DNA of 64,000 nt, from the NCBI RefSeq assembly GCF_910592395.1, contig NC_088321.1, positions 11,100,001 to 11,164,000 on the forward strand. The letters run 5' to 3'. The notes under the pieces were generated by a model, which was not told the DNA's origin, did no database searches, and saw only the letters and a program-made list of their open reading frames with translations. Both the position numbers and the translations under genes were made by a program. Positions 35,591 through 46,162 of the stretch are shown here, in pieces (position 1 is the first letter of the stretch; each line of letters starts with the position of its first letter). Source of the stretch: Lineus longissimus (Eukaryota > Nemertea > Pilidiophora > Heteronemertea > Lineidae).

Positions 35591-37996
35591 AAATTCTAAA
35601 CTGGCATGGAATCGCCATGTGTAGCGCATGTGTGCTCTTTGATTTCCGCAGAGAGGATTCTGGATTACGCTGGATAATGAATTGACAGTGTTGTATACAA
35701 AGCCCTGTGAACACACAAAATTCCAGTTTTTATCATTAAAATTAGAGAGAACGTGTCTACAATAAGTCCGGCTGCAAAAGAAACGGAGTGCTTTTGCGGC
35801 CAAAAGTTAAAGGTCAAAGACACTCACTTGGCAACTCGGTACCGAGGCGATCACATTCCGATTCCTTTGTCATCGACGTTAAGGAAGCCGCGTTATTAAG
35901 GTTTTTCACAGACCCAGCATCACCCAACTTCGGTACGTTTGGTCTCAGCGTGCGGGCAAACCTCATCAAAGCCGAACCCACTGCTAACTAGCCGGGAGCT
36001 CTCGATCATTATGGCTTACAGAAAAAGTGGCCATATGAGAAGTAACTGGCCACAAAGAGGAATAGCTCTATACTAACTGTAAACCCTAAAATTATTGGAT
36101 ATCATCCTCAATGTGCGTGTTCCGATCATCAAAGGGCAGCGAAATTCATGATTTCAATCACACATGATATCATACTTCTGTTCATTTTGGCGTTTTGATA
36201 CGTATTTAAATGTGGAGCAGAGACAAATCAATTCAGACACTGAAAGGATTACCATGCATGTCGTCAATCCGGAAGACAAATAATGTTTTTCAAGTATTTC
36301 AGAGTAAATTCGAAACTGCAGGTGACGTAGCATTTTTAAGCAGTGATTTGGTTTTTTTTACGTCCCCTTTTCTTAAAAATACGTAGGTGTCGAGTATTCC
36401 TCATCGATTATTTCGTGTGTATACACTGTGTAGACGCTATTTAGCTAGTTGACGGCCAGGGCTCCCTTACAAGAGGCCAAAATTACGTGTATTGCGCCGA
36501 TGTGACCCACCAAAACCGGTAAATAATACTATCTTGTTCTATGACAAGCATTTTTGCTGCAGCTGACTGATAAGAAGAAAACCCCAAAGGCCAACGTTCC
36601 TCCTGAACATTCTGGAGGTACATGTATATCATGTACACATTAAACGAATTTTCCGACAGTTCCACGGTCGATGTAAACATCAGGCTACTGAGATCGCACA
36701 AGTACGCGGTATCAGTAAAAGGTACAACGACTTTGCTGGTCGAACACACGCAGAGGGAAACCTGATTGATGTTAAACCAATCAAAATGATGAGCACATAT
36801 TTATACCTGACCATGCTAATGAGAAGATCTTTAGGACACAAGGCGCACCTCCTCTTGAAAAAAGCTTCTGAAAATTGTTTTTTTAAAGGGATTCAAGACA
36901 TTAACTGTACCTACCTGAATAAATGTGTGTGAAATCATCAGATCAGCGGCGACAAAAACAGATATGAAAAGAAAAGAAAAAAGAGAGTCGATTAGTTGAT
37001 TTTTGAACATGCAATATAGAACGTCTACCAAAAAGGCATTGATGTCAGCAGAAATGTGGCGGGGACGACATCTGGGTCAACTAACTAAAAATGGCGGATA
37101 TTTCTATTCCGAAAAGTGATAGAGTCATCTGGATCATCAACTTCAATGTGGTACCTTAAGGAGTAAAGATGAAATGACTAAAGTGACAGTCAAAAGAGGG
37201 ATTGTATTGCCAAGAGATAGCAGTAGTATTGAGCCGTCGAACACAATTAGGAACAATATGTGGATGAAATGGCTTTACCTGGCCTGGAAATATCTTGTTA
37301 ATGGAACTGCTAACTACAGCCTCCTAAAGGAACTAGAGTTTCTCATTTATCGAGCGCACTATATCAGGACATTTAGTCGGTGGTCATTGACAATTGATCT
37401 CAATCTCAATGGTGAGGCAGACCCGAGAGCCATTCAACATGTCACTAAAAAAGGAAGTCAAAATGTCACCATCAGTCAATAGTGCTCAACAGAATACCTG
37501 AGATGTGGAAGACTTCAATTTGGCCCCCCCCCCCTCCACCCCACAGGCACTTGAATAGGCACATTATGTCAGCACTGAAAAAATCCCACAAATATAAGAC
37601 AGAATTCCAAACACTCTTGACCCATGAGTATCTCTCATACCTGACAGGCTCCAATTTATTTTCCCCTTGAGATACATGTATTTGATTAGTAACCAATAAC
37701 TTATGCAGCGGTCAAAGCAAACCATGCCCCCCCCCCCAGCCCCATTCAGGAATTGACTGCGGCCCAGATCGACGTCGAATAGACGGTGGTCCAATGCACG
37801 TTAGTTCTGAATTTTGGTTGAGAAGTGGTCTCCTGGCGTCCACCACATTTGCTGGAGCGAACTCTGCCCCAACAGAATTAGAGATAACGGTGATTTTGTG
37901 GCGAACGGTAATGTCATCCCTGGTATTATAATGTGTCAAATCCTGGATGAAAAAAAAATGTTTGGCGTCGACCAAGTCTCCATCGACTAAAATTAG
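35591..37996. other. Non-coding stretch with C-tracts
   Basis: C-runs of 11-12 bases occur at 37524-37534 and 37727-37738. Open frames of up to about 100 codons show no recognisable family. Confidence 0.4.
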
Positions 37997-38028
37997 GTGT
38001 GTGTGTGTGGGGGGGGGGGGGGGGGGGG
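37997..38028 (+). repeat. (GT)n followed by a run of 20 G
   Basis: About six GT units are followed by 20 consecutive G (38009-38028). Such a run can form G-quadruplexes and is also a place where sequencing length errors are common. Confidence 0.95.
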
Positions 38029-38065
38029 TACGGGGTTCGCAGCGACCGCTGCATTATTGAGTCAT
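38028..38065 (+). repeat. Short repeat shared with 31230-31265
   Basis: See the partner at 31230-31265: the shared block is GTACGGGGTTCGCAG followed by a GCTGCAT block, in both cases preceded by G-rich sequence. Confidence 0.55.
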
Positions 38066-41000
38066 TAGCTGAGTAATCATTCGTGTTATGAATCAACATA
38101 CGTGGCATTTCGCATCGTAAAGCTTCGACATATTGATCAATACCTTTTTCTCCTAAACATCAAGATACGTTACAGGTAGGTTTTAAAACCGTTTCTAATA
38201 TAAGAAATGAAACTGTTGAATCTTCAAGTGCTACGACTTAAGCCAATGCATACACGCAATCAGAAACAACACACAACAAAATACACTGCCTGAGATCATT
38301 ACTAAAAAATTAGTAACAACCTTTATTTGGATTTTCGACCTGTAGCCGACTGTAAGTACGCTTGACATAAAAGTTCACAGCCTGCACTTGCACGTACAGG
38401 GGATATGTTTGTATTACCTTGTATCTTACATTACACGTTGGATCCACCACGCTTGTCATTTTCTTCTACATTTATCTAAAAATAGCTTTTCCTTTGTTCT
38501 TTGATTTGCTCAGAATCTGCCAATACCAGCCAGGAAGCTTTTAAAGCCAAACTGCATTGGCAACTCCTTTGAGCTAGGATATGTATCTCTTTTCAACCTA
38601 TGACGAACAAAGTGAGTGTTTGATAATCCGCGGAAAGGACGGCGTGGCATCATTTTAAGTCAATGCGGTCTTTGGTTGGTGGATTTACTTTTTTCGTCCC
38701 TTAGTATAAACTTTGGTAATGTTAACAACCCAATTATCGCAAACATTTCATTTTCGCAGATTTCGCGAATATTTCCGATCCGGTCATTCATAGCAAAAGT
38801 CAGGTTGTCAACTCAAGGCTTGTCCGGATTTGTGGATTAAATGAATTCGGCCAAAATTTGCAACTCTTTACCAAGGCATATTGCGTGACGGCTTTCACGA
38901 TTTGAATTGCCGCATTGGCAACAACGAAATAGCTTATTTTCCATATCGGATGCCCATTTCAGAAAACAACTCTCATTGACTTTTTATTGGCTTTTTTCCA
39001 TTACCACATTATTGATTAGCATACCCTATATACATTTTGAGAGTGTTATCTATAGTATGTCAATGCAAACCTTCTAGTCCATGGCCAATAATTCCTATAT
39101 ATTCCTCCTCTCAATGAAGCAGGTCAAAAGCCCCAATACCTATACAACTTCAGCAGTTGATATCCACGTCTTTTTGTACGACAACTAGGTTGCATTTACC
39201 GATTTCTTCAATTTTTTTCTCTCCTGATATCTTGTTTTGGGACCAAACACATAATATTTCAAATCAAATAAAAACAAAACAAAACGTCATTGACGCCATA
39301 CCCAATCTTGGGCCTCTGAACAGGGATATTTTTTTACTAACATATCTAAATTGATAACATATATACGGTAGATAATAAACAACACTTGATATAGCGCACT
39401 ACCCAATGAGAAGTGACCAATGTTAAAAAGCGCTCGCTCAAAAAGTCATGCCATCATCACTCAAAAATAGTCAAACATGTATTGCGTAAGGTCGTGAAAC
39501 TGCCGATATTATTGGCAGCTCTTATGCTTATCGGCAAAGCGTTCTACATTCGAGGAGCCACCAGGGACACAAATGCCCATCAACTGAATATCATATCTGA
39601 CACATCTTGGGAGACACGTACTAAACAAGAGAAAAATCACTGCTGATTTCATCAAGGCGCATAAAAAATAAACGGCACAATGAAGTGGAAAATGGCAAAA
39701 TAATTCATTGGGTCTACAGAATCCTTACCATGGTTATTGATGTAAAGTTCCTCTTGTCTTCCAAAATATATCAGTTTAAGAAAAAAAATCGTCAAAGAAA
39801 TCAACCTGTTAGTTTTCGAACAGCAGCCCAAAATGACTATAAGGACATTTACTTCTGAACACGACTATGGCGCCATACGATAGTACCTTTGAGTTCTCAT
39901 CAATCCTGCCAATATCAGCCATCTTATACCTGCCGACATTTTGCCTCACGAAGAACAAAGTCTCTGTATCTGTTAGCGAACTTTATATAGTCCGAGTCGC
40001 CTACAGATGTGCGGGAGATTTTTGTTTCCTCACTTTGTCGATAACATCCAATACCCAAAGATGTGAAAGCTTTGTTCGTCTTACTTTCTAGTTGTGGTAC
40101 ATATAACTAAATGCTGTCTTTGGTTCTGCCATAACTAAATGGTTCTTATCCCTTCATTTACATGTAGAAAATGTGAATACATTTTCGTTGTCTGTAAAAA
40201 TCTACCAACTATATAATTCCTGTTCCTTCAATAATATGCCTAGCTGAGCACAATGGTCATTGTTGAAATAGGAAGACGAAACAAATAATCTTGCCGTGCC
40301 GCACGGAAAGAAAATCCATGGTGTTTAATTATGATCAAAATTTCTTATTTGTTTTGTGAGGGCGAAGTCACAGCCAGAATGGCGGGTTAAAAGCCACAAA
40401 AGAGAGCAGGTTTTTTTGTTACTATTATTTCTCGCCCTTGAATGACTTTACAGTTCTTCAAACGGTTTTGTTTACGACAGTTATTTATAATTGAAGGGCT
40501 TAGAAGCAGAGTGGGCTAACCCATTTCTTTAATTTTTGAGGATATAGTTTTTAAAAGGTATTTTGAGTAAATAATAATCCCAATGACATTTTATAAATAT
40601 CGTTTATCTCTGAAATCTTGGCCATAGACATACAAAAATATATATTAATATGGGTAAGACTTCTCTTTTATGTATAAAGGGCATCCGCAGTGTTGCATAG
40701 ATTGGCTAAAAAGTCGAGAGGTACTCGATTCTTCTGTATCATACTATAGCATATCGCAGCGCAGGTCACTTCGGGGAGCAACAGCCATCACCGCCCAATA
40801 AATTATTTATCAGCGCAATCTAAGAGTACGTAGCCGTGGCCGTAACATTTCACGGGATGCAAATGCAAAGATTGCACATTATTGGCAGGAGTGTATTGAA
40901 AACCACTGGTTTATGTGATAATGGTTCTGTTGATATGTTGTGACGATTTTCGGGGCAATTTCTATGTGCTGTTCCTGGCATGTATAATACCATATGTCGC

Positions 41001-41772
41001 AGTCCTAAAAAGTATATTTCGCGAAATACTAGGGTCAAAAATCGGAAGCAAACCCCCATTTCTACTGTATCTAGATCTTATCGCCGCGGTAGTCAATTCA
41101 GGGAGCAATGGACAATACATGTATTGAATGAATAATATATTCGCTCAATTTAACTGCATTGATCGCAGTCATATATCACATAGCGTGCTGCAGTTCTCTC
41201 TGACATCACTACACCGCATCAACCATGCAGGGGGATTTGTCGTGATGTACTGGAAAGGCTCACATTGAATAGACGGATAATCCTACTATACGGGCTGGCC
41301 AAGGACCGAATGAGTAATACATTTTCGCAGACAATTACGAAGACAGAGTTGGGCAAAAAGAAGATCGCCAACTTCAAAGATATTGGTGGCATTGAACTGT
41401 AAGGGTTGAAGCAGAATTTCATTGACAAACCCCTGTCACCTTAGGCCGAAATCCAGGTTGTCGAGAGGGGGCAGCTCAACAGACATGTGACCTTACTTCG
41501 TTTTAATGGAAGAATCGCGAGCAGGAATATACAGCAAAGCAGAGGTTGCAGATCATTTAAGACTGTCAGTCATTCCTCAACTTTGTGAAGTGAGCACTAT
41601 TAGTAAATTAGAGTCGTCCAATAACAACTTCGATTTTACCAAAGTGACGAATGTTTTGATTTTAATAAGTTACGTGTTCATGCACAGCCTAAAGACTTGG
41701 TTTGCCCTGTGCATGATGTAGACATAATAAAGTCGTATTCCAAGTCGTGGTGTTGGCCGACGACGTGAATAA
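38066..41772. other. Non-coding stretch, nothing firm
   Basis: At 41240-41400 both strands are open for 60-70 codons, but neither reading has a recognisable family or good splice borders. Nothing else stands out. Confidence 0.4.
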
Positions 41773-42794
41773 GGTAGCATGTAAACACTGAAACGTTTCA
41801 AAAGAAACAGGTCAAACGAAACGAGTCAAATAAATGGTCAAAACGTGAAATTGAAAATGCACTATGTGGATGTGTCGTTTTTCAAGGCTCTGTTTTGTAT
41901 TTTTACCGCATAAAAGCCACAGAAATTCAAACAGAAAGCGATTAATTATAAGTAGATTTACCACAGTCCGTTCAGCTCTTTCACAATTAAGATAAACCGG
42001 TATTTCCCCACGTAACCTCGTACCCTGCCCAAATATTTAGCGCTATCGTATACTTTAACGACAATAACGACGATTTATTGGAACACGTTGAATTGAACTT
42101 GTCCAATTTTGCCTTGAACTCTTTCGAACGTAGCACTCAGACACGGAGCATCAGCAGATCAGAGGTCATAGCATTATTCATGTTATTCTGCATTTCGTCT
42201 GGCATTTCCCTGCCCTAATTGACCGCCATTATTGCCGAATGTGCTGGATCCACTCATTTCATTATTACAAGATGTTCAAAGCATATATTGATGCGAAACT
42301 TTAAGACATGATAAGGGTGATTTATTCAAACATTTCAATTGTAATTGTTTAGTTTTAAACGCCATAACCTTTTGTTAGTTCGTCCCCAAATAGAGTACGA
42401 ATCTGTGGCCGCGGCCATTTTCAGTTCAATTACACTGCGCGATCGCAATGCATAATGTACAGTGATTCGCCAACATGGAAGCCAATTCGGGCAGAGATAA
42501 TATTTTGAATAATAACTCTGCTTTTGGAGATTGGCACGGGGACGAGGCTGATTTACTTATTGCGCTGAAAATGTGGAATGCCAAGGCGTGTCGCCGTGTT
42601 GCAAACAATTTACCAAATTCATCACCTAAAAATCGATCTAGACTATCAAAGTACGCAAACAGAATTATTGTAGTCATTATAACAGATCATGAGTATAATT
42701 ATTCAGTAGTATTCATTTTTATGCTATATTTTTATTTTTGACTTGTTTCGTTTGACCTGTTTCTTTTGAAACGTTTCAGTGTTTACATACTACC
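41773..42794. mobile_element. Mutator-like non-autonomous element with 9-bp duplication
   Basis: The element is 1,022 bp. The left end reads GGTAGCATGTAAACACTGAA and the right end, on the other strand, GGTAGTATGTAAACACTGAA; the inverted match continues for about 58 bases (ACGTTTCAAAAGAAACAGG, TCAAACGAAAC, AGTCAAA) with only two differences. The 9-bp sequence CGTGAATAA flanks it perfectly on both sides (41764-41772 and 42795-42803). A 9-bp duplication with long inverted ends is the hallmark of Mutator-like elements. No transposase is present. An 88-codon open frame (42475-42741) lies inside and runs into the right end. The near-identical ends and intact duplication suggest a fairly recent insertion. 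A relative is at 57255-57710. Confidence 0.9.
42475..42741 (+). CDS. Candidate open frame inside the Mutator-like element
   Basis: This frame starts at an ATG and encodes 88 residues. The middle (residues about 17-62) looks protein-like, with the stretch WHGDEADLLIALKMW and the basic SSPKNRSRLSKYANRI. The last 20 residues are hydrophobic and encoded by AT-rich sequence at the element's right end, so they may not be coding. I do not recognise the family. It could be a captured host exon, as in Pack-MULE-type elements, a leftover of an accessory protein, or chance. The related element at 57.3 kb lacks this segment. Confidence 0.2.
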   Translation: MEANSGRDNILNNNSAFGDWHGDEADLLIALKMWNAKACRRVANNLPNSSPKNRSRLSKYANRIIVVIITDHEYNYSVVFIFMLYFYF

Positions 42795-42878
42795 CGTGAA
42801 TAACGACTTTTTTATATCCGACTGACGCTCAAATCCAATTAGGAATTTAATACTCATTATTGTAAAGACGCAGGTTAA

Positions 42879-43667
42879 GTGGTTTATGCCTGTTTCGCCT
42901 ATTCCTGTTTCGCCTATTCCTGTTTCGCCTACAAAATTCCTGTTTCGCCTATTCCTGTTTCGCCTATTCCTGTTTCGCCTACTTTCCAGTACCCCTACAA
43001 TAAATCGACTCTCCCACGGGGAACCTTAGGGATGCATGTCCATTTTATGGGGAAAATGTGAGGGGACAATAGGATGATGTTAACGATGTGATGACAATTT
43101 GACTAATCAAATGCCATCAACTTTGTTATGCCATGACCGTTTTGAAAGAGTCACCTTGAAAGCGGGGACAGTCCGGGACTTATTTGACCATAGGACCATA
43201 GGACCATACTGACACACAGTAAAAACTAATAGATTAAGTAGAGTAAAGCAGTCGTTTATTTTATGAAAACTGAATTCATGAGTTTTTGATAAAAATACAT
43301 AATATTGTACATTCTCATAATTATTTGATCAAAATCAGCTGTAAAACCCATGTCATAATATACATGTAGGTACAGCACATATAAAGTCAAACAAGGTGGA
43401 AAATACATATCATGATATTATGTCAGACAAGGTAACTGATGGCATCAACGTAACTCATTATGTCCCTCTCTCCATTGACGTATTGTTTCAATGCGTACAT
43501 ATGTGGCTCTCCTCGGGTTTGGTCGGTCAGTAAGGGACGGTTCATATTCCTACGTCTGTGGGGAGGTTAGCAATACATTTGAATAGGCGAAACAGGAATT
43601 AGGCGAAACAGGAATAGGCGAAACAGGAATAGGCGGAACAGGAATAGGCGAAACAGGAATACACCGG
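42879..43667. mobile_element. Foldback element with tandem-repeat ends, TTAA-flanked
   Basis: The left end (42879-42980) is an array of about six units of TTCCTGTTTCGCCTA(T). The right end (about 43580-43667) is the same array in reverse orientation, with about five units. The outermost bases, GTGGTTTATGCCTG on the left and CCGGTGTATTCCTG read from the right, are also similar. TTAA flanks both ends (42875-42878 and 43668-43671), the target of piggyBac and Kolobok elements. The 600-bp interior is AT-rich and has no open frame of note; it includes three CCATAGGA-type units near 43192-43214. The structure resembles foldback elements such as fly FB, where the inverted ends are tandem arrays. Confidence 0.8.
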
Positions 43668-43828
43668 TTAAGTATCAATATGAAAACGTTCGTCAATTAG
43701 ATTAAATTGCGTGTATCACTAAATGACTGAAGTTCAACCTCGGAGATGACGCTGGAGTGAAATTAAGAAGGGTGCTCAGCCTTTCTGATGGTAACACAAG
43801 ACAAAAAGGAAATAATCTCACTGATTAA

Positions 43829-44054
43829 TTAATGATAGACGTAATGAATTCTCCTTGATAGCACTGTTTTTCTCGCCCTCTCCATCAGCATTCGGTCGGC
43901 GGCCTGAAACGTGGTCTTCACATCGAGTGGGACATTAGTCTGCCATTCATATGGTGAAATATCAGGTGGTTTTGTTACATTTGAATTTCGCGCCAATGAC
44001 GTAGTATCTTGAAGAGAGTGTCGTAATTCTGTCACGCTTCGCCATTTAAATGCA
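43829..44054 (-). CDS. Candidate terminal exon, unknown protein
   Basis: A minus-strand frame is open from about 44070 down to a TAA at 43829-43831. Downstream of a possible acceptor (TGTTTTATTAAG, ending at 44055) it encodes about 75 residues, including TELRHSLQDTTSLARNSN, PPDISPYEWQTNVPLDVK and AADRMLMERARKTVLSRR. The composition is protein-like (charged, few rare residues), but I recognise no family. It points away from the chromodomain gene on the other strand, whose first visible exon begins about 160 bp away, so the two could share a control region. It might also be chance; no upstream exon was found. Confidence 0.3.
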
Positions 44055-44215
44055 CTTAATAAAACATATTTGTAGTAAATAAGATATACTTTAGTTGTTT
44101 TAAATTCATTCCTGTAAATGTTATTAAATTGTCTGGCGAAATTTATGTCCGTTTACGACAACCGGTTGCAAGTCGTTGGATCATCAAGCACATGTAAAGC
44201 ACGATGTCACAATAA

Positions 44216-44409
44216 CAATCGATTTCCCGCCTGCGGTCTGTGTACCATTTGAGGCCGAGACCTAGGCCTAAACGTTTGTTTGACCTAGGCGACATTCCGG
44301 AAAGGACCAGATCCAAGAAGAAACCGTCGTCACGGTTTTACCCCATCGAAATTCTTGATTATGATATTGATACAGAGGAGTATTGGGTGCAGTGGCCGGT
44401 TACTCCCAG
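44216..44409 (+). CDS. Chromodomain protein, upstream exon (left border uncertain)
   Basis: This exon encodes a basic leader (RPRPRPKRLFDLGDIPERTR, then SKKKPSSRF) followed by the first half of a chromodomain: ILDYDIDTEEYWVQW. It ends at a strong donor, CAG|GTATGT (GT at 44410-44411). The frame is open back to a TAA at 44213-44215; an ATG in the same frame lies at 44204, directly before that stop, and no later ATG exists, so the true start is either upstream of an acceptor (possibly TTTGAG ending at 44253) or lost. After the TGG at 44393-44395 the expected chromodomain continuation, AGYSQ, is present one frame away (GGTTACTCCCAG gives GYSQ). One base therefore appears to be missing after 44395. 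Chromodomains typically bind methylated histone tails in the nucleus; that role here is inferred from the family. Confidence 0.65.
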
Positions 44410-45670
44410 GTATGTACTATGTAGTGTAGTGTAGTGTAGTGTAGTGTATTCACAATTCTTATACAGCATGTACAGTGTGCAGTGTGATTCTGATCCATCC
44501 CATGTGGTTCCCACAGATTGACTTCAATGCAAAATGTAGGCCTTGGCCTATAGGCCCTAGACGAGGCCGGCTGGGCCCGGGGATCATCATCATCATCATC
44601 ATCGGTCCATCGCCAATGATAAAGGTATCGTGCGCCTTGCCCTCGTGCATTCCTAACAATGTTAGGACTGGATCTGACCCCCCCCCCCCTAATCCTACCA
44701 TAAAAACATTGACAAAATGTGCTTTGAATGTCGAACTTAAACCCCCACTGTATGCATCGCCAACCATTGCCAACAACAGCTCTCACACCTTATGCACAAT
44801 GACATGGTTTTACATTAGGGGATTCCCGACAATTTCGTGGCATCTGTTCTGGGTAACCGGAAAAACGCCGACCGACCGACCGACCGACCTACCAACCCAA
44901 GGAGTTTCGTGTGATATATCCAATCCACGATAGCAGGTCATGTGAAATGAAATTGTAAACAAGCGCACGTGCGCTGTTCAAATGACAACAAATGCATATT
45001 GCGCGTTGTAGTTCATGCATTGCATCGGTCGAGACACTCGAGTAGAAAAACTACAGTGCATAGATTAGGCCCAAATCATGTTTTTATATCCACCGACCAT
45101 GTAGACAAAGCATATCTTTAGAGTATCGTTATCAGTTCCTTACTGCGTGGGCTCGTTTTCCCGGTATAATTGACTGAAGATGCTGCTGTCAGACATGTCG
45201 GAATCCATCACGTCTATTGCGCTGGGCACTACACAGATACATGTGCTATAGAAAAGCGAAAGGGATACTGCATATGACGGTAGGTCGGTCGGTCAGTCGG
45301 TCGGTCGGCGTTTTTCCGGTTACCTCTGTTCTGTGCTGGGAATGCATAGTGTGGGGCGTTTTAAATTGAAAGTGTTGAGCACAGTGCACTATCAATGGGC
45401 CAAGGATGTCTGAATTTCAATAATCAAAACAACTATGGTATTAATTATAGACTGAAAAAATCCAAAGTTGAGACCACAACTTTATAATACATGTACCTCA
45501 ATAATAGAAACAGAACAAGTCTTTATTATATTGTAGGCCATGGCATGGAAGGCCTAGACCTGCCACCTTTCCCCCCCCCCCCCCCACAACCACAGAAGAA
45601 TAATTGCTATTTTTGGGGAAAACTGAATAATGGTTTAGTTTGTGTCTAATTTCATCTCATTTTATTTCAG
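44410..45670 (+). other. Intron of the chromodomain gene
   Basis: The intron of 1,261 bp runs from GTATGT to TTTTATTTCAG. Near its start is a pentanucleotide array (GTAGT)n at about 44418-44447. It also holds (ATC)n at 44584-44606, C-runs of 12 (44678-44689) and 15 (45571-45585), and a complete MITE (44852-45324). Confidence 0.65.
44852..45324. mobile_element. Mutator-like MITE inside the intron, 9-bp duplication
   Basis: Both ends start GGTAACCGGAAAAACGCCG and run into (ACCG)n/(CGAC)n tetranucleotide repeats ending GACCTACC. The arms are about 42-46 bp and identical except for an extra unit. The 9-bp TCTGTTCTG flanks both sides exactly (44843-44851 and 45325-45333). The element is 473 bp with no coding capacity. 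Its first four bases, GGTA, and its duplication length are the same as in the elements at 41773-42794 and 57255-57710, although the rest of the ends differ. Confidence 0.9.
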
Positions 45671-46162
45671 GCCTACAAGAGTTGGGTCCCAAAGACGGAT
45701 GTAAAGGCCCTCAACGCCAGCGAATGTCGCCGCCAAGGAGAAGCACAGGAACTACTGGAAAACATCCAACTCCACCCGGACTGTGCTAGGAAAGAGAGTG
45801 CTAAACTCACATTCAGCATTCCCTTCACTGTCAAGGATTTGAAGAACTTAAGAAACGACCTTCACTCGCACGGTCAGCGCATCTTTGGCCATGGTAGGAA
45901 AGCGCCATACAATCTCTACAGCCTTGAACATATCAATCATTTGAGGGACTTCTTTGGCCAGGAAGATTGGTACAAAAGAGTTATAAACAAGGAAGGAGAC
46001 CATACTCAGATTGTTTTGAAGTCGGTTCGATTTTGGTTTCGCCGTCCACAGTCGATTCGGAGATTCCGCAATGGTCGGAGGGAAGATCTTGAAAGAGACA
46101 GCCAACTAAATGTTTCCTTCGTGAAACAGAAGTTGAATGCCCTGGGGAATGGAGAAGCATAG
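45671..46162 (+). CDS. Chromodomain protein, terminal exon
   Basis: The exon follows a good acceptor (TTTTATTTCAG|GCC) and is open for 163 codons to TAG. It begins AYKSWVPKTDVKAL, the second half of the chromodomain; the aromatic W and the preceding Y fit the cage and core positions of Polycomb/HP1-type domains (compare the family pattern GYSxxYxxWxP). The C-terminal part is unfamiliar. It contains the stretches FSIPFTVKDLKNLRNDL, GHGRKAPYNLYSLEHINHL and RFWFRRPQSIRRFRNGRRE, and ends QKLNALGNGEA. Codon use and the absence of stops over 492 bases argue for selection until recently. Joined to the upstream exon at the observed GT-AG sites, the frame fits only if one base is restored upstream. 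Confidence 0.7.
   Translation, partial: AYKSWVPKTDVKALNASECRRQGEAQELLENIQLHPDCARKESAKLTFSIPFTVKDLKNLRNDLHSHGQRIFGHGRKAPYNLYSLEHINHLRDFFGQEDWYKRVINKEGDHTQIVLKSVRFWFRRPQSIRRFRNGRREDLERDSQLNVSFVKQKLNALGNGEA

Noticed and set aside
41240-41400. Stretch open on both strands for 60-70 codons
   Set aside because: Neither reading has a recognisable family or splice border, and opposite-strand openness argues for compositional chance.
42879-43667. CRISPR-like regular repeats
   Set aside because: The 16-bp units are contiguous without spacers, occur in inverted blocks, and lie in an animal-type genome.
44475-44933. 152-codon open frame on the plus strand
   Set aside because: It lies in the intron and is made of an (ATC)n microsatellite, a C-run and the tetranucleotide end of the MITE.
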